In this document: one piece after another, positions 53,760-64,000 of the stretch
Layout of the letters: each line of letters starts with the position of its first letter
Numbering within the stretch: the stretch's first letter is position 1
DNA from: Nectonema munidae
Taxonomy: Eukaryota; Nematomorpha; Nectonematoida; Nectonematidae
Assembly (NCBI GenBank): GCA_030549495.1
Contig: JAUIRK010000969.1
Location: 558,001 to 622,000 of the forward strand
DNA: 64,000 nt
Direction: 5' to 3'
Notes under the pieces: model-generated
Seen by the model: only the letters and a program-made list of their open reading frames with translations
Databases searched by the model: none
Told to the model about the DNA's origin: nothing
Translations under genes and position numbers: made by a program

Positions 53760-55330
53760 AATTTAAAGATGCTTCTTCAAAAGCTAAACCTACGCAAAAA
53801 TACGTTAACAAAAAATATGATGGAATAAGTACTGTATCAGATATTTAAAAAACAAAATTTTTATTTATTTCATTTTGAAAATTATGCTTCTAACGACAAA
53901 AAAAAGTATACATTTAAATCTAAATATGAAGAAAACAATCATCTTACATGGACATGGTTTCAGCAAGCAAGGGCAGAAAAAAGATTAATATTTCTGGTTC
54001 TATAATTTGTGACAAAGCTTTGAATTACGCTAAAGAATTAGGATTTACAGAGTTCAAAGCATACATGTTGGTTAGACTCTTTTAAAGCTTGACATTCTAT
54101 AAAAGCGTTTCGAGTTGGAGAAAGTAATAATGTAAATTTAAATGATAATAATTTTAAAGAAACAAAGAATCAAATCAATATGTAAAGACTACACGCCTTG
54201 TAATGTTTTAATTGTGATGAAACGGCGTTATATTTTCGTGCTATGTCTGCAAAAATACTTACTGTAAAATGTGATAAATGTAAAGGTGGAAGGACTTCTA
54301 AAGATCGTTTAACTATAATGCTTGCCTGTAGTTAAACAGGTAAACAACTTTCTCCATTGGTAATAGGGAAAGCAAAAAAAACTGCGATGTTTTAAAACAC
54401 TTAAAATCAACCATCTTCTAGTAAGATGGGAATATAACAAAAATGGATGGAGGACTTGTAAAAGTTTTGTTCAATGCGTTCAATCACTCGATAAAGATAT
54501 GAAGAGACAAAAACGTCAAATTATACTCTTTCTTGATAACGCTCAATCACACTCTTTGCTTGAACTTGATAATGTAAAGTTAGAGTTTTTACCTCCAAAT
54601 ACCACATCATGTTTGCTGCCACTAGATCGAGGAATTATTTCTTTTCTTCAAAGTAAATTACCGAAAGCAATTAAATGTGCACATCATTGCAAAAATGGAA
54701 ATTTTTCAATGCGAAAGTACTTGCTAAATCAGTTACAGTTTTAGATGCCATTATGTGGATCAGAGAAGCATGGAAGAGTGTTACAACGTCAACTATTTCT
54801 TCGTGCTTTTCTCTTTGTGGATTTAATATGGAAACTAATTTTGATCACAATTTAAAGAAGAAGAAGAAGAACAAATGCATCTTTCTATATATATCTCAAA
54901 TTGCGGATACACGTGTAGATTTAGGACAGTATAATAATATTGACGAAAATCTTCCTATTGAAAATAATGCATTTATTTATTAATTATTTAGTAGATAAAA
55001 ATTCCACAACTTCAAGCTCAAGTAGCAACAATAATACCACCGAAAATATAATCAATTGAGGATGTAGTTTCGATGATGTATGATGTAAAAAAGTTTGCTT
55101 TAAATACATCAAGAACAAAGATGTACGAAGCGGCTTCTAAAATTTTACAAGAAGCGGAAGCAGAGTTAATTAAGAAGAAACTTAGTTCAAACAAACAAGT
55201 TTAGATGATTTTTATTTTAAAAAATAAAAATTTTAATTACACATTTTTTTAGATTTGTAAAAACCAAAATATTGTTCAAACCGAAAAAATTTGTTTATCT
55301 TCTTTATGTTCGGTTTAGACAGGTTTACTG
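53760..55330 (+). mobile_element. Tigger/pogo element in the NOL8-like intron
   Basis: The right end reads CGGTTTAGACAGGTTTACTG (ending 55330) followed by TA, the usual CAGT...ACTG/TA form of Tc1/mariner-Tigger elements. The matching left end was not found, so the 5' limit is set by the first coding signal. The element carries one transposase on the + strand, the same strand as the host gene. Confidence 0.65.
53780..55204 (+). pseudogene. Tigger/pogo transposase, broken
   Basis: The fragments, in order, are: HLTWTWFQQARAEK and ISGSIICDKALNYAKELGFT (CENP-B-type DNA-binding helix-turn-helix, about 53940-54060), a CDETALYFRAMSAK block (first catalytic Asp, 'N.DET', about 54215), GGRTSKDRLTIMLACS (54285) and, at 54499, RQIILFLDNAQSHSLLELDN (second Asp, LDNA.SH) with VKLEFLPPNTTSCLLPLDRG and IISFLQSK (third Asp in 'PLDRG'). 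The C-terminal frame ends near 55202. Multiple frameshifts and stops separate these blocks. Family role: TA-specific cut-and-paste transposition. The Tigger remnant at 29589-30075 is a different sequence. Confidence 0.85.
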
Positions 55331-55542
55331 TATATCCTTCGGAAACGACTATAACCAGACATAGGAACCATATTTCTAATCTTTTCGGCTGCAGCAAATC
55401 CTTCGGCTCAGCTCCGAGGTCCTAGTAAAAACAATATATTTTGCCAACGAATTTTGGTTAACTTATGTTTATTGTATAGACATTTCTAACATTAGCTTGG
55501 TTTTTCAATTAAATCTACATTTATGCTTACTCGTTTTTTTAG

Positions 55543-56386
55543 AACAAAACAAATAATCGATGAAGAAAGATTTAAATTAGACGATAGATTTTTGGAAGAT
55601 GACGAAAACCTTACTTGTCAAAACAAGCAAAATGGCGTGGGCGATGATGAAAATATCGGCAATAAAGAAGAAAAATCTATGTATACCCAAGTTTTGTACG
55701 ATGTATGTCGTAAAGATATTTCAAATTTAAAGAATTTATCTCAAAAAACTAAGTTTAAGTCGCCGAACATGATCAGGTATGATCCAAATTGTTTTGATCA
55801 TAAAAAATATGAAAAAATTGATGAAAATTTTCCCGGACAAAATAACCTTTTACTTAAAAAGTTTAAAGAGAAAGAAAAGAAGCCAATTGAAGAAGAATTA
55901 GTTACTCAAAATGGTGTTGTGCATTCAAGCACTAAAAAAAGTTTTCGCGTTGAAGATAAAATCGTTAATTTGTTTAAATCCTCCAATAACTTCACTTTTG
56001 AATTTGTTCCTACACCTAATAACAATGGGAATAGCGAAAAAAAGGATTCAAGTGAAAAGCAATCCATTACCTTGCCAAATTCACCAAAGCAAACAAGCTT
56101 GAAGAATTTTTCCATTTTTGAGAAGGATATTGCTTCCTTCAGTGATGAAGATTTATATGATGAGGCAAAAGATTGTTCAAATGATGACGTCGATACACCC
56201 AGTATCTTTTCCTTTTTTTCAGTAAATACTGAACAGCAAGAGGCATACGACAAGTTGGTAAAAGGATTTAATAGTAACCAAGTTCAAAGGAATTGGCTTC
56301 AAAATCGTTCAAAATACAATGAAATGTTCAAACTACTTCGCAAACAAGTCTTCAAGAATCAAAATAAATTTAAGAAAAAAACGTAA
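55543..56386 (+). CDS. NOL8: NOL8-like gene, long terminal exon
   Basis: The acceptor CGTTTTTTTAG ends at 55542 and the first base completes a codon with the last two bases of the 52839-52951 exon (K-T-K-Q). The frame stays open for 281 codons to TAA at 56384-56386. It carries, in the NOL8 order, DEERFKLDDRFLEDDEN (vertebrate 'DDRFRMDSRFLE.D'), NMIRYDPNCFDHKKYEK ('.YDPTK.DHATYE'), NNFTFEFVP ('GFTFSFFD'), and a basic C-terminus FSFFSVNTEQQ ... QRNWLQNRSKYNEMFKLLRK ('FFFFS.ND..L.....RNSWEARTTNLR.DCRKK'). The matches are to remembered vertebrate NOL8, not to a search. A possible AATAAA lies near 56427. The protein acts in the nucleolus. Confidence 0.78.
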
Positions 56387-57617
56387 TCTATTTCTTTGTT
56401 TGTTTAAAAATTTTTTTTATCACTAAAATAAAAATTATACATTTCATCTTGTTATTATAATATGAAAATTGTCTAAAAATTGGTTGATTTCACTTTATTT
56501 TAAAAGTTATTTACGTCACAAAGAGACTGAAAAAATTTATGTATAATATTTTTTTGAGATTTCTTATCGTTATAATAACTTTCAATTAATTCCTATTTAT
56601 GAACTGCTTTCATATTTTTTTAATTTTTGAGATTAATGTTTTTTTAATTTTTTCCTTTATTTCACTCTTTTTGACCGTCATTTATATTTGTTGTTTTCAT
56701 ATTTTTTTTAATTTTTGAGATTAATGTTTTTTTAATTTTTTCCTTTATTTCACTCTTTTTGAGCGTCATTTATATTTGTTGTTTTACGTAAAAACTATAA
56801 AATAAGTATAGGAAGAGTTTTCATAAAAGGATACAATTCGAGAACTCTTTATGAAGAGAAAAGAAGGATTAGATGTCCGTGTCTCTTTGGCTCTAGGAAA
56901 GGCTATTGACATTTTTATTGACATGAAATGTCACCCATCAACCACTTTACTGCTATACTAACGTTTTAACAATAATTTTGTATTTTCATCATTGTCTAAT
57001 TTATCAATACCGATTTTCTAACAATAACACTTCAGAGATTTCTTTAGAGAATTCTTCCTGCCCGTTTTTTGAAGGCAGAGAAGTGATGTTTCTTTTTATG
57101 GAAGGAAAGAGGTTTGCTTGTAATTAAAGGATTATGATTATCATACAATGTTTTGTGAAGAGAATGATGGAGTTTAATATGATATTGTGTATGAGAGTGT
57201 ATACGGTAGCTAGACGGAAGGGTAAGAAGTCTTACTATCAAGTACACATTTGAGCAGTGCGATAGGATCCTTTTCAATGGTATCACTAGTTTATATTTGT
57301 TTTTACTTTTGATAATATGTTTAAAATGATGCCATACTTTCGATCATTGAACATGGCTCTCTAAGATAGTGCAGTTGATGTCCTGATGAAATATAAGCTT
57401 AATCAGCTGTATCTTTGTCATATTTGGATTTATTATATTTCTAGTTTTACTTCTATTATTCAAAGCTTAATGAGTAGCCTTCTAAATTAGGCACATTTTT
57501 GGGATAAATTTTGCCTAAAATTTAATTTGTCTAGAACTAATTATTACTTATGCATTTTAATAATTTTAGAAAAATTTAATTTTATCTATACTTAATGAAG
57601 AAAATATATCTTATAGG
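56387..57617. other. intergenic AT-rich region with an 87-bp tandem duplication
   Basis: CATATTTTTTTAATTTTTGA ... GTCATTTATATTTGTTGTTTT is duplicated head to tail (about 56610-56697 and 56698-56785). An 80-codon minus frame (57044-57286) shows no motif. No gene is supported. Confidence 0.5.
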
Positions 57618-60124
57618 CAGGGGTAGGCAACCTCCGGCCCACGGGTCAAATACGGCCCGCCAAACATTTTCATCCGGCCCGCCGATCTTTTAATTTTAGT
57701 TAATAGAATCTGGCCCACATACCTACAAGAAATTAAAATAAGATGCTTTTTGATTATCAGCATTAGTACTATATAATAATAAGGTTGCATTGCAGCCTAT
57801 TTATGTATTTGTTTTCGTACTAGACGAGCTATATTTTCAAGAAATCTTATTTCATATGTAAGACAGCATGTGTTTGGTAGAGACTGATTCATCATACACA
57901 TCTGATATCAATTGTAATGGAGTATTTGCAAGAGAGCAAACATAACAACAAATGCCCACTGCGCTTAACTAATTGTCATGAATTTATAGTGAACTTACAG
58001 TGTATCATAATATACTCATGTAGCAACTAAATTTTAATTTTTCAATTCTACAATAATCAAAGAAGATTAAGCTTTGTGATATTTTGTTTTTTTGTATAAT
58101 AATAATTTTTATTCAAGCTAATGTCTGTCGTCCCGCCTGTTAAGAAGAGAAAGGTTGATCTCGAGGGTAGAACGTTCAACCCTAAGTGGGAAAGGTAATT
58201 TTTCATAGAGCGCTTTGGACATGCACAATGTCTCATATGTTTGAAAAAATTAGCTGTTCTAAAAGAATACAACGTAAGACGTCACTGGGAGACAGAACAT
58301 GGCTCTTCAAAATTCGCTTGGATATCTGCTGTTGAACGAAAAGTTTCAATTGATAAATTGAAAAGCAACCTCGAGAAACAATTTTCTCTTTTTCACAAGC
58401 AGAATGTTGAGGCAAAAAAGGAAACACGCGCCAGCTACGAAGTCTCCAAAATCCTCGCTTACCGAATGAAGCCATTCACAGATGGAGAAATCATTAAAGA
58501 ATTCTTTCTTGCTGTAGTGGATTCCATCTGTCCCGAACAGCGTTCTGCCTTTGAGAAAGTGAGTCTTTCTTCCCGTACTGTTTGCCGCCGCATTGAAGAT
58601 ATGTCCGACAACGTAAACGACTCACTTAAAACACGTATCTCGAAATTTGAAGCATTTTCTCTTGCTTTGGATGAAAGCACAGACAGAAAGGACATAGCAC
58701 AGTTGTCTATTTTTATTAGAGGTGTTACTCAAGATCTTCAAGTTTTTGAGGAATTCCTCCAACTTATCCCACTTCGCGACACTGTCACGGGACAAAATAT
58801 TTTTCAGCGTTGCTTCGATGTGTTGATGAGTACTCTTTGGATCTTTCCCGTCTTGTATGTTTGACAACTGACGCTGCTCCAGCAATGGTTGGAGAAAAAA
58901 AAGGCGCAACTTCGCTGCTTATTCGTCATTGTGAAACTGCTGGATGCACTCAACCTATTCATAAAATCCAATGTATCATCCATCAAGAGACATTGTGCGC
59001 CAAGTCTGCCAATCTCGCTGATGTAATGTCTATTGTGATTAAGGTTGTAAATTCCATTTTATCCCGAAGCCTTAACCATCGTCAATTCCAAGCCCTTTTG
59101 GACTGTGTAAAGGAGCAGTATAACGATCTTCTTTACTTCTGTGAGGTACGATGGCTAAGTCGTGGGGCTATGCTGTCTCGGGTATGCGATCTACAGCAAG
59201 AAATTGCTACTTTTTTACATCAAAAAAATCTTCCATACGCTGAAAATTTTTCAGATCCAAAATGGCTAGCTCGTTTGGCCTTTCTTACGGACATAACAAC
59301 ACATCTGAACTCACTAAACTTAAAGCTGCAAGGTAAAGGCATTCTTGGTACCGACATGTTTGCACAGATTACTGCCTTTGAGGTTAAACTGCGCCTTTGG
59401 GAAGCTTAATTGACTTCAGGACAATTTACACATTTTTTCTCATCTTGTTGCATGTGTTCCTGCGAATATAGACCAGGACGCCTGCGTTAGTGTTATCAAA
59501 ATACTGCGTGAAGAATTTGCTACCCGTTTGGCAGCACTAAGATTGTTAAGTACAGACTTCAAGCTTTTTACTTCTCCATTTGACTTCAATGTGGAAGACG
59601 CTTCTGCATCTCTGCAGATGGAGTTGGTGGAACTACAGTGCGATGAGAAATTAAGGGCAAAGTTCATCTTTTCTGTTTTTCTTTCAAAAAATTTTGTTTT
59701 TCCTACTAACAATTTCCCAAATTTAATTATGCATATTCAAAGAGTTGTGGCTATGTTCGGTAGCACTTACTGCTGTGAGCAGTTATTTTTGAAAATGAAT
59801 TACATCAAGTCTTACATTCGCTCTCAACTCTCAGACCGCCACCTTAATGACGTTCTTAGGTTGTCTACCTCAAGCATTGATCCAGACATCACAAAACTTC
59901 TTAATAGAAAACAGTACCAACAGTCTCATTGATTTGTAGTTTTGAATAAATTACTTTGTACTATTTTGTTTTTACCAATTATTATCATTTAATGATAAAG
60001 CATGTAAAAATGTATTATAAATATTATAAAAATTAAAGTAAATCTGATATTTTGCTTCTTTCGCCCGTGAGCTCATTTCAAATGTCCCATCTGGCCCTCA
60101 CCCTGAAAAGATTGCCTACCCCTG
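57618..60124 (+). mobile_element. nearly intact hAT element (GTF2IRD2-type)
   Basis: Ends CAGGGGTAGGCAACCTCCGG (57618) and AGATTGCCTACCCCTG (to 60124) are inverted, with GGCCC-rich subterminal blocks at both ends (CGGCCCACGGGTC, CATCTGGCCCTCACC). The 8 bases on each side (CTTATAGG, TATAGGGT) share TATAGG but are not an exact duplication. The 2.5-kb element has a single transposase gene with only three disruptions, so it is among the youngest autonomous-type copies in the window. Confidence 0.85.
58121..59932 (+). pseudogene. hAT transposase (GTF2IRD2-type), three disruptions
   Basis: It starts MSVVPPVKKRKVDLEGRTFN at 58121 and has a BED-like finger (HAQCLICLKKLA ... RRHWETEH, about 58215-58300). 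The catalytic region reads FSLALDESTDRKDIAQLSIF (first Asp, about 58665), LVCLTTDAAPAMVGEKKGAT (second Asp, about 58860), then IQCIIHQETLCAK (C-x2-H, about 58970) and LLYFCEVRWLSRGAMLSRVC. The C-terminal dimerisation block is FGSTYCCEQLFLKMNYIKSY (about 59760). Breaks: an in-frame TAA at 58196-58198, a frameshift near 58830 and another near 59405-59430. About 600 residues in total, normal for GTF2IRD2-like hAT transposases. All catalytic motifs are kept. Confidence 0.92.
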
Positions 60125-60351
60125 TATAGGGTAAGCTTCCTAGTTTTTCAAAAGCATTATTAGAACACAGATCTTTATGCATTAAAAATTTTAAAATGGC
60201 AAAATAAATTTGAAAAAAAGGTATTTATTTAAAAATTTTACAATAAAATTATTGCTGAGTTTTTCTAAGATACTTTATTTTATCTTTATATCATAAATAA
60301 GTTGGTCCCTGCCCAACCCAGAATACAGTGAACGTTGGGTTGTGTACATTT

Positions 60352-60975
60352 CAGGGGCGCACATCCGGGGGGGGGGGGGGCGAGGGAGTTGCTGTTTGTT
60401 TATAAAACATGTATGATGATCGCAGTATCATTCGAATACATGAGATAAGAATAAAAGAAGGAATGCAGACTTTCGAATCAATCAAACATCATGCCAAGCT
60501 GCTCTGAAATTCCTATCGAACATGTTTTACAGACGATGCGTGAGAGCTATATAATAATAATCCATTGCTTCAATATGCACACAATAAGTAAGCAATGTTT
60601 ATCACAGTGTCTCCTCTTTGTAGTATTTTTGAGCAAACACATGTTGATGGTCCACTAGATTTTCTCAACTTCTATCACAGTGATTCTATTTCTCTTTCTG
60701 TCTCCTGTTTTTCTCTTCCGCTTTCTCTGCTAAAACTCAATCATTCACTCAAGCTCTCTCTTTCATTCAAGCCCTCTTCTCTTGTTAAGTTCTCCTATCT
60801 CATTCAGCTCTATTCTATCCAGTGACGTAGCTAGGCTGAGGCATGAGGGGCCGTGCCCACACTCCTATGTACCGCATGGTGCCCCCATGCATCTTATGCG
60901 ATATCAGTTTTTGAAAATTCTCCAATGAAAGGTACAAGAAAGTATTAATAATGTTGCGCAAGTTTTTGTTTTTGA
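60352..60975 (-). mobile_element. partial copy of the CAGGGGCGCACATCC hAT with nested MITE copy C
   Basis: CAGGGGCGCACATCC at 60352 followed by a G-tract and GCTGTTTGTTTATAAAACATG is the inverted equivalent of 38502 down to 37957. At 60820 the MITE terminus CAGTGACGTAGCTAGG begins in the same relative place as in the copies at 37749 and 44511; homology ends inside the MITE near 60975. Open frames here are not genes. Confidence 0.8.
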
Positions 60976-61251
60976 CCCTCATCGAACCACATATTTTTAG
61001 TTTCTAGCCAGGCCACCTTACTACAATTGTAGCCCAAAATCAAAGTCAGATATTTCGAATAGGCAACAAAAGATTTATTTTCAGAGATATCACAAATAAA
61101 GTATAGAAGTATAAATTTCTTCTGTTTTGAATAAAAAATGACGATTGGAAGGCTTCTGCCAAAAAAATTGAGAAATAGAGAAAGGTATAATTTTATTTTA
61201 TAAACAATTTCTACAAAGACTAAATTTGTGCTTTAAACATATTTTTTTATC
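60976..61251. other. spacer between the hAT fragment and the piggyBac gene
   Basis: No terminal TTAA-CCC could be recognised for the piggyBac on this side. No gene is seen. Confidence 0.4.
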
Positions 61252-62960
61252 TCATTTGTCACATGTCCAACGCGTGGATAACTTACATTCACCCTCTTTA
61301 CATTTTAGAGGTATTGGCGACGCTTTTTTTGGATGAATTTCACTCGTTTGCGCATATTCAATTCGAGTATGTTCCTTAATCCCGTATTGCGCAAAAGACA
61401 TTCTGGCTGTAAACATGCCCATTGTTGAATCTAGCAAAAATATTTTCATGAGCAATTTTTTTGATGAAATTGAGCCTTGAATTGGTGTACCCAGTCTCCT
61501 TCATGATTAAATAAGAGTCGAGTGTACAAACATCCAAAATATTGGATAAGAACAAAAGCGCGTACCTGTTAGATTTTCGACGACATGTAAAATTTCCGAT
61601 TCTTTGGTCCATTATGTCCACTCCACCTTTGAACTTGTTGTAATCTAAAATGATTTCAGGTTTAAGATCATACTTTTCTTCATTTACTTGTAACTGAGTG
61701 TGGAAGGATGATATTAGAAGAACGTTTTTATTTTTCTTTTGCTTACAAGAGCATAAAACAATTTTGTTATCGTGGTTGTACAAATGTTTTGTACTGTACA
61801 AACTTCTTTCTCTCAATTCTAAAAAACTTTGTGGTACATCTTTCGAAAAACTTTTTATCGTAGCTGTCTTGTCAGCCCATTTTCGAGCAAAATTGGACAG
61901 ATCAAACGATCTGAAAAACCTGTCTAAATACACATTGCGATTACTTTTGAAGTAAGCTTCACAAAGGTAAGAGGTAACATTTTTAGGTAAACCTGTACCA
62001 CTGAGGTTACCTTGCTTGCCACAATATATGTACAATTTAAGTGCAAAAGGATTTGCTGCGTCGCAAAGCCAAAATATTTTCGCACCGTACTTAGCCGGCT
62101 TTTGAGGCATATAAACTCTTCCGGGGCAATAACCTCTGAAAGAATAAAGTTGCTAATCTACAGTAAAATTTTCGCTTGGAACGTAGAATTTTGTTAGATT
62201 GGAATCAAATGAATTATATATTTCGCGAATGGCGGCCCATTTGTCTTCTCGTTGACGTTCTCTTGTGTTGGATCTATCATCTAGTGATAGCATAGAAACG
62301 AAGTCTTTGAACGATTCCTGGAAACGGCACAACTATAAAAAGGCTTCGAATCTAGAGGTCGCAAATTCAAACAAGATTTTATTATTTTAAAGATGAAGTA
62401 ATAAAAATAAAAGTCAAAGAGTATCATGAATAAGGAAGAAAAATTTTCAAAAAAAAACTGGACAAAACCAATAGGGTGGGGCTGATTCCGCCCGCCCTGC
62501 CATTAATAGGGTTAAAAAGATTGTTTACAGATGTGAAATTATCTTTGTCTGCTCCAGCTCTAAGAAGAACGCCGCAACAAGCTGTAAACTCTCTCATTGA
62601 AAAAATTTTTCTTCCTTTATCTAAGCACTTTTTATTTGTGTACTCCAAAACTTTTGACGCAATCTCATCAATGAAAAAGAGCTTGAAAGAATCCATTTCT
62701 CTTGACGGTGTGACAGTAGGTCCACGTTTGAAATTTATTATGTTTCTTGATAACAGTCTATTGAAAAAAGGATTTATTGACCAATTTATGTTGCTCTTTG
62801 AGACCAGCGTGTTAGAAAAGGATGAATACGAACCATTATTTGAACGAATACTTAACAAAATAGGTACTCTTTCAATTTCTTCTTTGCTAGAGGAATCTTC
62901 AGAGCTGATCTCTGCGTCCAAAAAATTACTAAAACTTTCACAATTATCACTTGAAGTCAT
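61252..62960 (-). pseudogene. piggyBac transposase, broken (PGBD-like)
   Basis: The minus frame from 62960 gives an acidic N-terminus (MTSSDNCESFSNFLDAEISS), then INWSINPFFNRLLSRNIIN-like text, FKLFFIDEIASKVLEYTNKK and EFTACCGVLLRAGADKDNFT. After a non-coding stretch (62330-62508) coding resumes: SFKDFVSMLSLDDRS, DKWAAIREIYNSFDSNL, FYVPSENFTVD (first Asp, followed by a stop) and, from 62110, MPQKPAKYGAKIFWLCDAAN, RNVYLDRFFRSFDLSNFARK (second Asp), PEIILDYNKFKGGVDIMDQR (third Asp) and a Cys-containing tail LKCKEGECKLSTRWTCDK in the next frame, ending at 61252. About four breaks. It is related to the truncated copy at 28339-29588. Confidence 0.88.
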
Positions 62961-63948
62961 ACAAATGAAGAAATTTCTTTGTTAGAGGACGAGATGTTTT
63001 AGCTCAAAAAAATGAAACTAATGAAAATTGAATCAAAACAAAAATTTATTGAATAATGATGACGTTGAAATTTGAAATTATGACGTTGTATGACATTTCT
63101 CACACTCGAAAAATTGAACCTCACACTTTGCTTAGTTTTCAAAACAAAGAATTATGATAACATCTCATATGTTGTATTTTTATTATGTATAATATTCACG
63201 TTATCGTCTCAGTCTGCACAAAGTGATGAAAATGACGTAACTAGTAGAGATGCTGCTAATGTCAAAATAGAAAAATTGTTTATTGGTTGTCATTAAATCT
63301 TTGTTATTCCACTAACTATATAATTTGTTGCACGTAATTAAATTGACGTATGGATTTATTAAGTTCGTCCCTCTGTACTCAAAAACTGGTAGTTACGCTA
63401 ATGCACCAGTACATCAAGATATGTTTATTTTTATCTCAACGTTTTGATAATAATTCTTTCAATATTCAGAATTTTCTAAAGTTTTATGATACTATTTCTC
63501 TAATCTTTCATTACCTTCGGATTACGAACATATGGCAATTTACTCCACGATATATTTGAAATGAAAATTGCTAAAAATTTTCTCATTATCAAATTATTTT
63601 TATTACCATGTAAATTTAGCTTAGATATCAAGCATTTTGAAATTGCTGTTAAAATTTCTTTCATAGCTTGCATTTATGCAAAACTTTGAATTATTCCTAG
63701 TTTTTCCGAAAAATTGGAATTATTTTATAGATGGCGTTAAATTTTTTTACAAACTAAAAGCAAAATAAAATTTTTATATATGCAAAAAAACTGATAAATA
63801 AGAACAAACATTTTTAATTTTAATTAAAAAATTGAAAAGCGAATAAGCAAAAACCAAATTAACAAAAGTTACAAGTGAAGTTTGAATGGGCTTTGCAAAT
63901 AAACTTAGAGCAAGTTTTACATTTTCTGGTTGACCTAATTTTTTTAGG
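62961..63948. other. AT-rich region, no gene supported
   Basis: A 68-codon + frame (63090-63296) contains a hydrophobic run (YVVFLLCIIFTLS) followed by polar residues, as in a signal peptide, but nothing else supports a gene. Confidence 0.4.
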
Positions 63949-64000
63949 AAGGCAATTGAAGCAAAATCCTCTGGAGTTAGATGATGAGGAAGGAGTATGT
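63949..64000 (+). CDS. possible start of an exon running off the window
   Basis: CTAATTTTTTTAG is a strong acceptor-like site ending at 63948. The following frame reads RQLKQNPLELDDEEGVC with no stop to the window end. The charged, non-repetitive text contrasts with the AT-rich flank. The protein is unknown and the evidence is one splice signal plus 17 codons. Confidence 0.3.

Noticed and set aside
63090-63296. Possible small secreted protein
   Set aside because: A hydrophobic run alone, in AT-rich DNA, with no splice sites, codon signal or recognisable mature peptide.

Overview
This window is AT-rich eukaryotic DNA, dominated by transposable elements. The short (54 bp) and long introns, the mix of LINEs with RNase H, tRNA-derived SINEs, many hAT, piggyBac and Tigger/pogo elements, and a NOL8-like host gene point to an invertebrate, most likely an arthropod. 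A copepod such as a caligid sea louse is my guess from the transposon flavour only; no single sequence proves it. There are no bacterial operons, CRISPR arrays or rRNA genes.

Layout, left to right. 1-1450: 3' part of a LINE (+) with RNase H. 1788-7223: three SINE copies, a CR1/L2-type LINE remnant, and a degraded retroelement-like fossil (4292-6651) with RNase H-like, PHD-like and OTU-like parts. 7640-9010: a second CR1/L2-type remnant. 9416-14640: a nearly full-length LINE (-) with ORF1 (three CCHC knuckles) and ORF2 (endonuclease, RT, RNase H, CCHC). 15297-20765: non-autonomous hAT and MITE-type elements in gene-free AT-rich DNA. 20766-25283: a Jockey-like LINE (-) split by a piggyBac (22032-24489). 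25284-26461: two tandem arrays and a hAT remnant. 27566-27871: last two exons of an unidentified host gene. 28339-31856: truncated piggyBac, truncated Tigger, and a large foldback element. 31857-34820: AT-rich filler with repeats. 34821-38502: a hAT with perfect 8-bp target duplication, carrying several nested elements. 38520-41300: two satellite-like arrays (151-bp and 146-bp units). 41775-45190: a broken PWWP-like gene fragment, a hAT remnant, an LTR-element fossil, and a hAT MITE.

46172-56386 is the clearest host gene: three exons (46172-46365, 52839-52951, 55543-56386) of a NOL8-like nucleolar protein on the + strand, with matching splice phases. Its introns hold nested hAT elements (46883-51275 with 48402-50485 inside), another hAT (51423-52498) and a Tigger copy (53760-55330). 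57618-60124 is a nearly intact GTF2IRD2-type hAT, and 61252-62960 is a piggyBac pseudogene (-).

The most interesting signals are: (i) the SINEs share their 3' tail, including a hairpin with covarying stem, with both RNase-H LINEs in the same window, which identifies a probable LINE/SINE mobilisation pair; (ii) an unrecognised transposase family sits between Ac-type hAT termini with a perfect 8-bp duplication; (iii) a large foldback element has 28-bp repeats in its arms; (iv) an element family with internal 'CGCCCC' repeats has terminal GGTC/GACC and 8-bp duplications. All identities rest on reading motifs and terminal repeats by eye; no database search was run.
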